In this document: positions 49,718 to 60,039 of the stretch, one piece after another
Numbering within the stretch: position 1 is the stretch's first letter
Layout of the letters: the number at the start of each line of letters is the position of its first letter
Assembly: GCF_000092065.1 (NCBI RefSeq)
Contig: NC_009359.1
Coordinates: 744,001-808,000 of the forward strand
Direction of reading: 5' to 3'
DNA length: 64,000 bases
Source: Ostreococcus lucimarinus CCE9901
Taxonomy: Eukaryota; Chlorophyta; Mamiellophyceae; Mamiellales; Bathycoccaceae
Program-made: the position numbers and the translations under genes
The notes under the pieces: generated by a model
The model's input: only the letters and a program-made list of their open reading frames with translations
Told to the model about the DNA's origin: nothing
Database searches by the model: none

Positions 49718-51685
49718 CTACAGCTCGTCGCGGCTCGCGATCTCCGGATCCAGGTTTGGCTTGATGTTCGCCAGCCCCTCCGGAAGCGGCAAGAAAAACT
49801 TGTGATCGCCGCACGTTTGCATGATTTGATACACGGATGACCATATATAACTGTTCGCCTCTTGAAACTGCCTGAGCATCCACGTGCGAACGATAGCGAC
49901 GTGGTACGGGTTGATGTTGTGCACACCATCTTGAGGATCGAACGGCAGTAATACGCCTTCTCTTCGCGTCTGAGCCACGGCGATGACGTAATAATCTCCT
50001 GAACTTGTCGCTTGAATCAACATCCGCTGAATCGTATCGTAATCAACTTCGACGCCCGGATGGTGGTACAGCGTCCAAGGAGTGTCCCACGTCGCGAGTC
50101 TCGGATATTCATCGGTGGTCACGGTGAAGAGCGGTCTAGTTTTGTACGTGTCGACTTGGCTCCACGGTGTACGCTTTGCGTGCGCAATCTTGGCTTCGCC
50201 GAGGAGAGATTCGAACTTTGTAAAGACCGCGCTCAAGGAAAGCTCTTCATCGATCCACTTGTACACGTCTTCGACCAGAGGAAGACTTGCCGCGCCCGTG
50301 GCAATAGCCGTCAAAGCCGCGGCGCCGCCCGGTACGCTCGGCGCTGCGAAATACGCACCTTGTATCGATTCACGTGCCCCAATTTCGACCGCTAACCCAT
50401 ATTTGGTGTAATCGCGCATCGCGGTGTAGTTCGTCGTCACTACGGGCGTACCCAGCGCTTGGCACTCGAGGACGACCATGCCGAAACCTTCCGATTTCGA
50501 CGTGTGCAAACACACGTCGGCGTGTCTTTTCAGTGCCGACGTGAAAACCTTGTCGTGCAAATTCTCATCCAGCGTGTACATGTTCGATGGAATTTGTGCG
50601 CGTTGAAGCGCGGCACGTAGGGATATACCCGTTCGCAAAACCGCGACGGGCGGCTTGCTCTTGTGGTTCAGATCGTTTTGCGTCATAGCGCTGTCCACCG
50701 TATGAATCCAGAGGTGCGTCTTTAATTTCGGGTTCGCTCGTTGAAATTCAGCGAACGCGTTGATTGACGCCACCCATCCTTTCCTGTCAGAGTTTTCGTA
50801 GTTGCCACCTTGCATGAGCACCAAGAAGGTGTCGTCGTCGACTTCGTCGATGCTCCTCGAGAACATTCTGTCGTACTTTTTAGAATCAAACACCGCGCGG
50901 CGAATGACTTTGCGTCTATTTTTGACATCGTCGGCGATTTTCAGTTTCGTCTCGAAAGAGTCCGCGAGCGCGTTGAGCGACGCGCGATCGATAAAATGAG
51001 GAATCGTGCGCGTGAGCGGCTGCTCCGTCGCGATCGCGCGACCCGTGGTGTCGGACAACGCCGCCACGCCCGAGTACGTCCGGACCACCGCCACCGACGC
51101 GTCCGCTTCTTCGTGGTGATACGGCATCCACAAAACCACGGGCACGGCGAAATCGTACCCATCGAAATACATTTGTCCGATATCCATGAGCAACACGAAG
51201 GCGTCCAGTCGGTGCGTCGACGACGCCTCGTTCACCTGCTTCATCGTCATCGACAGCTCGTTTATCCGCGCGTACGGCGCGTGCACGTCCGGCACGCCCA
51301 AAAACGTCAGGTGCTCCATCGCCTTTTGCTCCGCTTTCGTCGGCGCGCGCACGTCGCCCGCGAAGCGTTCGCGAGCGCGGCGCCAATCCGCGTACTCGCC
51401 CGGAGGCAACCGCACCCCCGGCACGCGCGGCATCCAAAACGTCTCGTACCCATTATCCGCGAACGCTTTAGAGAGTCCCAGCGCCTGCGCCTGGTACGCG
51501 CCGAACGTCCACGGAACCGTCGCCGCGACGAAGCACACGCGCCGATCGTCCGCCGCGCCCGCGCTCGCCGCGTTCGCCCCCCCCCCGCGACGTCCCCACA
51601 GCGCGTCCGCGCGCGTGACCCCGCTCGCGATCGCCCACGCGACGCACGCGACGACGACGATCGCCCGCGCGCGTCGCGTCGCCAT
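49718..51685 (-). CDS. ER-lumenal family 4-like glycosyltransferase with RDEL tail
   Basis: 655 residues from ATG 51685, chosen because a cleavable signal peptide follows at once (AIVVVACVAWAIASGVTRADA). The catalytic GT-B fold shows an N-domain (VCFVAATVPWTFGAYQAQ) and a C-domain with the retaining EX7E motif EGFGMVVLE (about 398-406), followed by GTPVVTTNY. The protein ends ASRDEL, and RDEL is a recognised functional variant of KDEL. A soluble glycosyltransferase held in the ER lumen is unusual. The acceptor is unknown, and the long C-terminal extension of about 150 residues beyond the GT-B fold is unassigned. It is convergent with TMEM120, 65 bp apart. Confidence 0.82.
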   Translation of the reverse strand: MATRRARAIVVVACVAWAIASGVTRADALWGRRGGGANAASAGAADDRRVCFVAATVPWTFGAYQAQALGLSKAFADNGYETFWMPRVPGVRLPPGEYADWRRARERFAGDVRAPTKAEQKAMEHLTFLGVPDVHAPYARINELSMTMKQVNEASSTHRLDAFVLLMDIGQMYFDGYDFAVPVVLWMPYHHEEADASVAVVRTYSGVAALSDTTGRAIATEQPLTRTIPHFIDRASLNALADSFETKLKIADDVKNRRKVIRRAVFDSKKYDRMFSRSIDEVDDDTFLVLMQGGNYENSDRKGWVASINAFAEFQRANPKLKTHLWIHTVDSAMTQNDLNHKSKPPVAVLRTGISLRAALQRAQIPSNMYTLDENLHDKVFTSALKRHADVCLHTSKSEGFGMVVLECQALGTPVVTTNYTAMRDYTKYGLAVEIGARESIQGAYFAAPSVPGGAAALTAIATGAASLPLVEDVYKWIDEELSLSAVFTKFESLLGEAKIAHAKRTPWSQVDTYKTRPLFTVTTDEYPRLATWDTPWTLYHHPGVEVDYDTIQRMLIQATSSGDYYVIAVAQTRREGVLLPFDPQDGVHNINPYHVAIVRTWMLRQFQEANSYIWSSVYQIMQTCGDHKFFLPLPEGLANIKPNLDPEIASRDEL

Positions 51686-51788
51686 CTCGAGTCGAGACGA
51701 GCGTCGCGTTCTGCGGCGTCGCCCTCGCGTCCCGCCCGCGTCCCGCCCGCGTCTCCGTCTCCGCCGCGTCTCCGTCTCCGCGCGCGCC

Positions 51789-52214
51789 TCAAAATCCGTT
51801 ATCGCACTCCCCAAAGTAATCGTGCGTCGCCCACGTCGCCCTGTCGCCGTCGTCGCTCGTCGCGATCGCCCTCGCCGCGTCCGCGATGGCTTCGGCGCAC
51901 GCGCTCAAGCTCTCGCCCTCGTCCGGCTCCACGTCGACGCACCACGCCTCGCCGTCGCCCACGGGCGCGCACCGCGCGACGTTTCGTCGCCCGATGGCGC
52001 GCTCGACGACGCTCACCGCGTCCGCGCCGCGCGCGCCGCGCGCGATGCGCGCCGACACCCGACACCGCGCGGCGTCGGCGTCGACGCGAACGCGCAGCGA
52101 CCGCGCGCGCGCGTCGACGTCGTCGAGCGTCAGCGGACGCGCGTCGCGCTCGACGCGCGCGTCTCCGCGCGCGCGCGCGTCGCGCTCGACGACGACGACG
52201 AATCGAGGCGTCAT
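51789..52214 (-). CDS. Small hypothetical protein
   Basis: 141 residues of unrecognised family. It opens MTPRFVVVVERDARARGDAR and has alternating hydrophobic patterns (LRVRVDADAARCRVSARIA, then EAWCVDVEPDEGESLSA) that suggest an alpha/beta fold. The C-terminal helix (CAEAIADAARAI) is followed by WATHDYFGECDNGF. The composition is acidic and balanced, unlike shadow frames. The ATG lies 50 bp from the divergent ClpB start. It may be specific to picoalgae. Confidence 0.55.
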   Translation of the reverse strand: MTPRFVVVVERDARARGDARVERDARPLTLDDVDARARSLRVRVDADAARCRVSARIARGARGADAVSVVERAIGRRNVARCAPVGDGEAWCVDVEPDEGESLSACAEAIADAARAIATSDDGDRATWATHDYFGECDNGF

Positions 52215-52264
52215 GGGCCGGGCGCGACGCGACGTGACGGCACACGCGCGCGCGAGCGACGGCG

Positions 52265-55120
52265 ATGGCGACGACGGCGACCGGGACGACGACGACGACG
52301 CGGGCGGGCGTCGCGCGCGCGCGGCGCGCGCGCGCGACGGCGACGCGTCGAACGGCGACGCGCGTCGGGAGGGGCGTCGAAGACGCGCGACGCGATGACG
52401 AAGCCTCGGCGCGACGACGAGGGCGCGCGGTCGCGCGCGCGAGCGCGGGCGCGGGCGGGAGCGGAGGGAAGAAGATAAGCCAGAATGAGTTCACGGCGCG
52501 CGCGTGGGACGCGATCGTGCGGGCGCCGGAGGTGGCGAAACAGAGCAAACAACAAATCGTGGAGACGGAGCACGTGTGCGAGGCGCTGTGCTCGCAAAAG
52601 GACGCGTTCGCGATGCGGATATTCGCCCAAGCGGGAGTGAAGGATTTGAAATTAGTGATATCGAGAACGCGTGATTTCATCGCGGGGCAGCCGCAGGTGA
52701 GCGGGGCGGCGCAACAGGTGCTGGGGAGGTTTTTGGAGTCGCTCGTGGACGACGCGCGGACGATTTCGAGCGGCATGTCGGACGAGTTCGTGGCGGTGGA
52801 ACATTTGGTGCTCGCGCTGGCGCGAGACGAGAGATTTGGGAAAGGATTGATGGCGGATTTGGGGATCACGTACGCGAATCTCGAGGCCGCGGTGATCACG
52901 CTGCGTCGGGGAGAGAACGTGACGGATCAAGACGCCGAGGATAAGTACGAGGCGCTGAAAAAGTACTCGCGGGATTTGACGGAGGAGGCTCGGGCGGGGA
53001 AGTTGGATCCCGTCATCGGCCGAGACGATGAAATTCGTCGCACGATTCAAATCTTAAGTCGTCGCTCGAAGAATAATCCGGTGTTGATCGGAGAACCCGG
53101 GGTAGGGAAGACGGCGGTGGCGGAGGGACTGGCGCAACGCGTCGTTCGAGGCGACGTCCCGACGTCTCTCCAAGACGTGAAAATCATGTCATTGGACATG
53201 GGTTTGCTCATCGCCGGCGCAAAGTTTCGAGGGGAGTTTGAAGATAGGCTAAAGGCGGTGATGAAGGAAGTTTCCGACTCCATGGGGAAAATTATCCTTT
53301 TCATCGACGAGATTCACACCGTCGTCGGCGCCGGAGGCGGAGGCGGCGGGGGCAACGGCATGGACGCGGGTAACTTGCTCAAACCCATGCTCGGGCGAGG
53401 TGAGCTGCGATGCATCGGAGCAACGACGTTGGATGAGTATCGCACGTACATCGAGAAAGATCCCGCGCTCGAACGTCGATTCCAACAAGTTATAATCGCG
53501 CAGCCGACGGTGGAGGACACGATCAGTATCTTGCGAGGTTTACGCGAACGCTACGAGCTTCATCACGGGGTCTCGATCTCTGATTCTGCCTTGGTCGAAG
53601 CGGCGACGCTCAGCGACCGATACATCGCCGATCGCTTCTTGCCGGACAAGGCGATCGATCTCGTAGATGAGTCCGCAGCCAAGCTCAAGATGGAAATCAC
53701 GTCGAAACCGACGGTTTTGGATGAAATCGATCGCGAGATTTTGAAACTTCAAATGGAGAAGATATCGTTGTCGCGACCAGGCGCTTCGCGAGACGCGCGC
53801 TCGATCCAATCCAAAGTTGAGAAGCTCGACAGCGATCTGAAGGCGCTCACCGAAAAGCAGTCGGTGCTCAACGATCAATGGCAAGGTGAACAAAACAAGT
53901 TGAAGGCGATTCAGACTTTGAAGGAAGAAATTGATTCGGTTACGAACAGCATTCAGCGCGCCGAGCGTGAGTATGACTTGAATAAAGCGGCTGAGTTGAA
54001 GTACGGTACGCTCATGACGTTGCAGCGAAGACTAAACGAGGCAGAGGAAGTGCTCGAGCTCGCTACTTCGGAGGGACCGACTCTTTTGCGCGACGAAGTC
54101 ACCGAGGCCGACATCGCGGACGTCATCTCCAAGTGGACCGGTATTCCCGTCGCCAAGCTCCAGCAAGGCGAGCGGGAAAAACTTCTTGATTTACCCGCCG
54201 AACTTCACAAGCGAGTCGTCGGCCAAGATGAAGCCGTGCAGTCTGTGTGCGAGGCTATTCAGCGCTCTCGCGCGGGTCTCTCTGACCCGAACCGCCCGAT
54301 TGCGAGTTTCATGTTCCTCGGCCCCACGGGCGTGGGTAAAACGGAGCTGTGCAAAACATTGGCAAACTTTTTGTTCAACACCGAGGAAGCGATGATTCGC
54401 ATCGATATGAGCGAGTATATGGAAAAACACTCTGTGAGTCGCTTGATTGGCGCTCCGCCCGGGTACGTCGGTTTCGAGGAAGGCGGTCAACTCACCGAGG
54501 CGGTACGACACCGTCCGTATTCTGTCGTACTTTTCGACGAGATGGAAAAAGCACACGGTGATGTTTTCAACGTATTGCTTCAGATTTTGGACGATGGTCG
54601 CGTCACCGATTCGCAAGGGCGTTTGATCAACTTCAAAAACACTATTCTCATCATGACGTCAAACATCGGTAGTCAATATGTGCTCGACACCAACGAAGCT
54701 TCGAAAGAAACTAGACGCGAGCGTGTGATGGATGCTGTGCGTGGACACTTCCGACCGGAGTTCATCAACCGTGTGGACGAGTGGATCGTCTTTGATCCGC
54801 TTGCGAAGGATCAAGTCACCGCCATCGTTCGACAACAAGTCGAACGCGTCACCTCCCGTCTCGCTGATCGTAAGATTGGACTCCGAGTCTCCGACGAAGC
54901 CGTTGCGTTACTCTCCGACACCGGCTACGACCCCGCATTCGGCGCTCGTCCCGTGAAGCGCGCGGTGCAGAGCTTATTAGAAACCGCCGTAGCCCAAGCC
55001 ATCCTTCGAGGCGACGTCAACGAGGATCAAACCGCCGTCGTCGACGTCGACCCGTCGTCCACGGGGAAGCTTGTCGTCACCGCAAAAGATTCTCCCAAGT
55101 CTGCAAACGTCATCGCATGA
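52265..55120 (+). CDS. CLPB: Chloroplast ClpB (Hsp100) disaggregase
   Basis: 951 residues. A Thr/Arg/Ala transit peptide of about 70 residues precedes the Clp N-domain ([18 protein letters not shown], about 77-95). The first AAA module has Walker A GEPGVGKT (about 277-284) and Walker B ILFIDEIH, the second has GPTGVGKT (about 682-689) and [11 protein letters not shown]. Between them lies the coiled-coil M domain (about 480-600, [16 protein letters not shown]), which marks ClpB rather than the proteolytic ClpC or ClpA. The IGF/LGF loop for ClpP binding is absent. In plastids ClpB3 resolves protein aggregates with Hsp70 and is essential for thylakoid formation. High similarity across the whole length makes the call secure. 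Confidence 0.96.
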   Translation: MATTATGTTTTTRAGVARARRARATATRRTATRVGRGVEDARRDDEASARRRGRAVARASAGAGGSGGKKISQNEFTARAWDAIVRAPEVAKQSKQQIVETEHVCEALCSQKDAFAMRIFAQAGVKDLKLVISRTRDFIAGQPQVSGAAQQVLGRFLESLVDDARTISSGMSDEFVAVEHLVLALARDERFGKGLMADLGITYANLEAAVITLRRGENVTDQDAEDKYEALKKYSRDLTEEARAGKLDPVIGRDDEIRRTIQILSRRSKNNPVLIGEPGVGKTAVAEGLAQRVVRGDVPTSLQDVKIMSLDMGLLIAGAKFRGEFEDRLKAVMKEVSDSMGKIILFIDEIHTVVGAGGGGGGGNGMDAGNLLKPMLGRGELRCIGATTLDEYRTYIEKDPALERRFQQVIIAQPTVEDTISILRGLRERYELHHGVSISDSALVEAATLSDRYIADRFLPDKAIDLVDESAAKLKMEITSKPTVLDEIDREILKLQMEKISLSRPGASRDARSIQSKVEKLDSDLKALTEKQSVLNDQWQGEQNKLKAIQTLKEEIDSVTNSIQRAEREYDLNKAAELKYGTLMTLQRRLNEAEEVLELATSEGPTLLRDEVTEADIADVISKWTGIPVAKLQQGEREKLLDLPAELHKRVVGQDEAVQSVCEAIQRSRAGLSDPNRPIASFMFLGPTGVGKTELCKTLANFLFNTEEAMIRIDMSEYMEKHSVSRLIGAPPGYVGFEEGGQLTEAVRHRPYSVVLFDEMEKAHGDVFNVLLQILDDGRVTDSQGRLINFKNTILIMTSNIGSQYVLDTNEASKETRRERVMDAVRGHFRPEFINRVDEWIVFDPLAKDQVTAIVRQQVERVTSRLADRKIGLRVSDEAVALLSDTGYDPAFGARPVKRAVQSLLETAVAQAILRGDVNEDQTAVVDVDPSSTGKLVVTAKDSPKSANVIA

Positions 55121-55230
55121 CCGAGCACTGATTCTTCTCTCGCACTCGCATTGGTGTAATACGCAAAGCCTTCATTTTTGACTCCTCGCGCCTTCGAACC
55201 GCACTTCGCGCCGCGAACGCACCGCGCACA

Positions 55231-56743
55231 ATGGGCGAAGACGACGATGAATGGCGCTCGCGCGTCAATCGCGACGAGAACCGCGAGGAACTGTGCGTTT
55301 CGAAGCGTGGTGCTCCCGAGCGACGACGAACCGCGCGCGCAAAGTCAATCATCAATCATCTGGAATTGTCGACGAAAACGCGCCGACGGGCGAAGACTGA
55401 CCGCGCACGCATCGTCCGCGCTCGACAGCATGACCGCGATGCTCTCCGCGAAAGATCCGCCCTACGCGGACGCGGTCGTCACGAACGCTAGGGTGGCGGC
55501 GACGAAGCTGGAGAAGATGCTGTTCGAAAAGTGCAAGAGCGAAGAGTCGTACAAGCGCAAAGTTTTAAACAAAATAGAGTCGATCTCGGAGAAGATCATA
55601 CGCGACAGGGCGCAAAAGAATATGGAAGCGCAAGGCTTAAAAATGGCGGAAGCGCCGGCGAAGCGGGCGAAGACGGAGGGTGTGGGAGGTGGCGAAGCGG
55701 CTTCGACTTCGACGGCGCGTTCGCCGTACGAAGAGGGGCGAGCGTATTTTGAAGCGTTGTCGCCGGTGGATCAGAAAACCATGCGAAGGGACATCTTGAA
55801 GCGATGGTTGGAAGAGAATAAAGGGAAGACGGCGATCGCAAACGAGTTTCAATCGACCGAAGACGCGCAGGTGAGGAGGCAGATTTACGTTAACAAGCTC
55901 AAAGATCACCTCGATTTGCACATGTTCAAGTCGTTGACGAATCAGTTACGGGCGCAGCGTCCGACGATAATCAATCCCGAGCTTCAAGGATTTGTCGCCG
56001 ATCTCGTGGCGACGGATGCGATGGCGATGCAAGCGGAAACTAAGCGTCAAGCCATCGCCGCCGCCACCAAGTCGTCGACGGTTCAACCTACGTCAGAGTA
56101 TTGGCTCAAGGTGCACGAGTTGCACGAAAAATATCACGCCACGCTTAGCCGGGCGCTGAAGAATATTCAAAGCTTGACGAAGAGCGGAGAAAAGCTATCA
56201 GCGATTCGACAAAAGTTTGTCGACTTGCTGTCCAAGGTAATCTTGCCCGCTATCGAGCAAACTCCGAACAATCGCAACTTGAACGTCGAGGCGACGGTGA
56301 CGCATCTCGAGGAAATCGAGCGATCGATCAAGAAAGCGTTGTCATCGTACGACGTGCACGCACAGCGCATGCAAGACCAGAAACGTTTGTTGACGATGGC
56401 ACCGACGCAACGCGCCATCGTATCTCTCACCGAAGGCGTGGAGAACAAGAACAGAACCGACGCTCGTGCCGCCATCGCCGAGACGTGCTCGAAATTAAAC
56501 ATCGATTTCGACGACTTCACCGCCGATCTGTTCGACTCGGACGAGGAAGAAGACGAAGCGATCGACGTGAACGTACTCTTAAAGGACGTCTTCGCGAGCG
56601 CGGGTGATCAGGCACTCGAAATCGTCCCCGCGGGCGCGCCCGAAACCTGGACGCTCGAGCTCGGCAAGGACGTCGTCGCCGTCGGGTTTCGCGGCGACGC
56701 CATGTCTGAAACCGAGCGCATCGCCACCGTCGCCGAGTATTAA
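55231..56743 (+). CDS. MED15: Mediator subunit MED15-like protein with KIX domain
   Basis: Exons 55231-55292 and 55429-56743 give 458 residues. The 136-nt intron starts GTGCG and has CTGAC 28 nt before CAG. Splicing joins EWRSRVNRDENREEL to MTAMLSAKDPPYADAVV and ARVAATKLEKMLFEKCKSEE-type helix 2. Together these read as a plant MED15 KIX domain (WR-x-Q/V at the start, then A-x-x-x-E-x-x-x-F/L). The rest is helical and without the long Gln-rich tracts of plant MED15. It has a middle region (EYWLKVHELHEKYHATL) and an acidic C-terminus (FDSDEEEDEAIDVNVLLKDV). The KIX domain binds activator peptides and links them to RNA polymerase II. Without splicing the frame would start with a less convincing leader. 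Confidence 0.72.
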
Positions 56744-56775
56744 TCGCTTCATTAGTTCGTGAATATACAAATGTA

Positions 56776-57180
56776 CTACTTTCTCCCACTACTTCCTTCC
56801 CCATCGTCCGGGTCGTGACACGCGTGCAACCACGCGCGATCCGCCACCTGCGTCGGCTTTGCTCGCTCGCACTCGTCCACCAACCGTCCGTTTCTGTAAA
56901 ACGCCACCGTCGGCGTCCATCGCACCGCGCGCGCCGTGAACGGCAGCGCGTCCACGTCCGCGTCCACGAACGCGACCTCGCCGCCCCAGCGCTCGCGCAG
57001 CGCGTCGATCGCGGGCGTCAACTTTGCGCAGTGTTTGCACCACTCGGCGCCGTAGTTGACGACCAACAGCCTCGATTTATGCGTCCTGAGCGCGTCCGCG
57101 AACGCCGCCTCGCTCTTGATCACCGCGCGCGCGGTCGCGCCGTCGCTCGTCGACGCCTCGGCCGCGCTCGCGCGACGCAT
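56776..57180 (-). CDS. Thioredoxin-like protein
   Basis: 134 residues from ATG 57180; the open frame nine codons upstream starts with GTG and overlaps the IMPase start. The thioredoxin fold has LLVVNYGAEWCKHCAKLTPA (about 40-59), with the active site WCKHC in place of WCGPC. It also has FVDADVDALPF and the cis-Pro in RWTPTVAFY. The Lys/His dipeptide between the cysteines is uncommon. No strong targeting sequence; the first 25 residues are small and could be weakly mitochondrial. It may be a divergent TXNDC-type oxidoreductase. The start lies 17 bp from the divergent IMPase ATG. Confidence 0.83.
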   Translation of the reverse strand: MRRASAAEASTSDGATARAVIKSEAAFADALRTHKSRLLVVNYGAEWCKHCAKLTPAIDALRERWGGEVAFVDADVDALPFTARAVRWTPTVAFYRNGRLVDECERAKPTQVADRAWLHACHDPDDGEGSSGRK

Positions 57181-57197
57181 CGCGCGCGCGACGCGAG

Positions 57198-58100
57198 ATG
57201 GCGCCACACTTCGGGACGCACCGCCTCGGGACGGCGACGCCTTTGATGGATCACGAACGAGAATTACGCGTCGCCGAGCGCGCGGCGCGCGTCGCGGGAG
57301 CGGAGATCGCGCGCGCGTGGACGCGCGATCGCTCGAACGAGACGAGCGTGGAGTACAAAGGCGCGGTGGATCTCGTGACGGCGACTGATAAACTGTGTGA
57401 AGATTTAGTCTTGAGCGCGCTGCGGGAAGCGTTTCCAGAGGATGATGTCGTCGGAGAAGAGACGCACGCGGCGAGCGGGGCGAAAGAATTGTCGAAAACG
57501 ACGTCGGTGAGGTGCTGGTACGTCGATCCGCTGGATGGGACGACGAATTTTGTGCACGGGTATCCGTTTAGTTGCGTGTCGGTGGGGTTGTGCGAGGGCG
57601 GCGAACCGACGGTGGGCGTCGTTTTTAATCCGATATCGGACGAAATGTTCACCGCGGTGCGAGGACGCGGGGCGTTTTTGAATGGGAAGAAAATTTCGTG
57701 CAGTGCGGTGCGAACGCTGGGGAAGGCGCTGATCGGAACGGAGATTGGCGTGCACAGGGACGGGAAGACGGTGGACGCGATTATGGGTCGCGTGCGAGCG
57801 TTGGTGGAAAAGTCACGCAGCGTGCGGTGCTCAGGGTCGTGTGCGATGAATATGTGCGGCGTGGCGATGGGTAGACTGGATGGGTTCTTCGAGATCGGGT
57901 TCGGCGGACCATGGGATTGCGTGGCGGGAACGATTATTGTGCGCGAAGCTGGCGGCGTCGTGTTCGATCCTTCGGGAGACGCGTTCGACATTTACGCGCG
58001 ACGAGTGCTGTGCGCGAATGGAAATATCGGTGATGAATTCGTGAAAGCGCTAAGCGAGGTCCCAGATGGGCCGGGGGAACCTCAGCGACCGGAGATCTAG
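57198..58100 (+). CDS. IMP: Inositol-1-monophosphatase
   Basis: A 300-residue Mg2+-dependent Li-sensitive phosphatase that releases free myo-inositol. Metal and substrate motifs are visible: VDLVTATDK (about 54-62), GEE (about 87-89), WYVDPLDGTTNFVHGYP (about 104-120) and GGPWDCVAGTIIVREAGG (about 233-250). Plant enzymes of this type also act on L-galactose-1-phosphate and histidinol phosphate, so the substrate is not fixed by the motifs. There is no clear transit peptide. The TAG stop (58098-58100) overlaps the stop of the following minus-strand gene in a shared CTAG. A second in-frame ATG at 57246 would shorten it by 16 residues. Confidence 0.93.
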   Translation: MAPHFGTHRLGTATPLMDHERELRVAERAARVAGAEIARAWTRDRSNETSVEYKGAVDLVTATDKLCEDLVLSALREAFPEDDVVGEETHAASGAKELSKTTSVRCWYVDPLDGTTNFVHGYPFSCVSVGLCEGGEPTVGVVFNPISDEMFTAVRGRGAFLNGKKISCSAVRTLGKALIGTEIGVHRDGKTVDAIMGRVRALVEKSRSVRCSGSCAMNMCGVAMGRLDGFFEIGFGGPWDCVAGTIIVREAGGVVFDPSGDAFDIYARRVLCANGNIGDEFVKALSEVPDGPGEPQRPEI

Positions 58101-59857
58101 TGTGTTTTCCCGAGGCGGCGCTTGACGGCGCGCGAGCTGGCGTGCAGCGCGTGCTCGACGAAAACCGAGCACGTGTACAAGCCGCCCAAAATCGCACTGC
58201 ACCCGAGCACCCATTCGAGGAGTGGTTTGCGCGTCTCCCGTGTAATGACCTATTAGCGAACGTGGTTAGTGTTTTGTAATTTTCGAGTTGAGTTTTTTAC
58301 CTGCATTGGCGACAAGTCGTACGAAAACTTCACCACGGGACCGCGAGGGCGGCGAAATTCATCATCCATCGCATGCTCTTCCACGCGATCGTAATATATC
58401 ATCTCGCGTTCTTCAGCGCTTCCGTGCACGTCGAAATGGTTGCTCGAAAATGTGTACTCGTAAATCTGAATCGGTGCCCCGTCAATCGGCGCAAACGTGC
58501 GTGGAATCACCTTCATGTAGTGTTCAAAAGCCGTTCTTCGATTTTCACGCGCGTCAAACTGGGCGCCGCCGCCGCCGTTGTCTTTCTTTGCGAATCTCCC
58601 TCCCATGTCCACTGGAATGAGGCTCCAAGCTTTGCGCAAATGTCGTGGAATGAAACTGGGTTTACCTGGAACGTGCTCGCCGAATGATAAGTGTCGAACG
58701 ACGTGCGTCATGTCCACGTCCGCGAGCGAGTGCGATCGCGATCGAGGCACAAAATAAAACGCTCCCGGCACTCGATTGACGTTGAATTGACCATTCACGG
58801 AGCAACCAGGCGTTCTCACGACGGAATCGTGCCGACCGTCACCATCGGCATCGTGTCCAAAAACCGTGCCTCGTTTCTTTGGCGATGCCTCGTCGTTGCC
58901 GTCCTCTGTCGCGGCTTCGATTTCTTTCAGCAGAGAATCTGCGAAAGCCGCGATCGCTTCAGCGCTGCGCTTGCCGTGATACACCTCGAATTGAATGTTC
59001 TCAGCCTCGCGGTGTAACTCTGCAATCGACGTTTGATTTTCTTTCGAAGGATGCAAAGACCCGGCGCGATAGACGCGCACGGATGGGTACGCTTGCACGT
59101 GCAATTTCGAGCACAACTCGTCGTTCTTTTCCGTCGAGCAGTCCACGGAGGCCATGCCGAGCGAAAGTCGGGAGCGTCCGGTGCGACGCAACTCGAGACG
59201 CACCATCTCAGCCGCGTGCTCCCAGATCGGCGCGAAATTCCGACAGTGCAAACACCACGGCGCGTGAAAGTTCACGAGGAGTAATCCATGATGAACGCGA
59301 ACCATGTGCTCGAACATGTCTAACCCCGCGATGTCGAATGCGATTCTTTTGTTGCCGTAGTGGTCGTAGTCGGTCGTAGTGCCGTACTCGAACGCGTCGT
59401 CCAGCGTCTCGGCGTTCACCGGCGCCGCGTGTTGAATGTTCATGTACTTCATAGGCCCGCTCAACGGATGTTTGTAGACGTTTTCACCGCTTATGTTCGT
59501 CTTTCGCGAGCCGATGGCGTCGACCACGTCCAGATGAAGGAACTCGCATTCGACGAATGGGAAATCCACGCGAACGTTCACTCGTAGCTTGGCGTCCGCG
59601 GTGTGATCGACGACGATGTCCGTGACGTACGTCGCCGCGAACAGCGCACTGACTTGCATCGTAAACAGCGCGATGAAGATCAACGAGACGACGATTGTGA
59701 ATAAACCACCTCCAACCGTGCGCTCGGTGAAGCCTGAGATTTCAGGCGGCGCGTGGGCGTACATGTCAAGGCGTCGAAGGGCGTTGGCGCAGCGACCATC
59801 GTCGGGATAGTCGCCGGGAAGCGATGTCGCGCCAGTGCTCGTTCGACGAACCACCAT
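58097..59857 (-). CDS. Erv41/Erv46-type membrane protein with thioredoxin domain (PDI-C, PDIL5-4 type)
   Basis: Exons 59857-58301 and 58249-58097 give 569 residues. The 51-nt intron has a GTAAA donor, CTAAC and TAG, and splicing adds a C-terminal segment VITRETRKPLLEWVLGCSAI with the second transmembrane helix. Order: short cytosolic N-terminus, transmembrane helix 1 (about 45-70), Erv-type lumenal domain split by a thioredoxin fold (about 190-320) with active site CLHC in NFHAPWCLHCRNFAP. The second Erv half follows (FVPRSRSHSLADVD, SFGEHVPGKP, YEYTFSSNHFDV). This fusion is known from plants and protists (PDI5-3/5-4). It cycles between ER and Golgi and is thought to couple cargo sorting and disulfide exchange. 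Confidence 0.92.
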
Positions 59858-60039
59858 GAATATCGCGCGCTGATGTGACGCCTCGTGAGCACGAGCAGTC
59901 GCGTCAGCAAAGGCGTTTGATTGTCCGAGGAAGCAACGTCGGCGCGACGAGACGGTTCGTCTTCAAGACGGCGGAGTTTCAAGAGATATTGAGAGTTTAC
60001 AACAGAAAGATAAACTAACTAAAAAAATAGAACAAGACC

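Noticed and set aside
50810-52237. 475-residue plus-strand frame opposite the glycosyltransferase
   Set aside because: Arg-rich shadow without domains; the minus strand has a signal peptide, EX7E and RDEL.
56776-57207. Longer thioredoxin start at 57207
   Set aside because: That codon is GTG and overlaps the IMPase start; ATG 57180 fits the domain.
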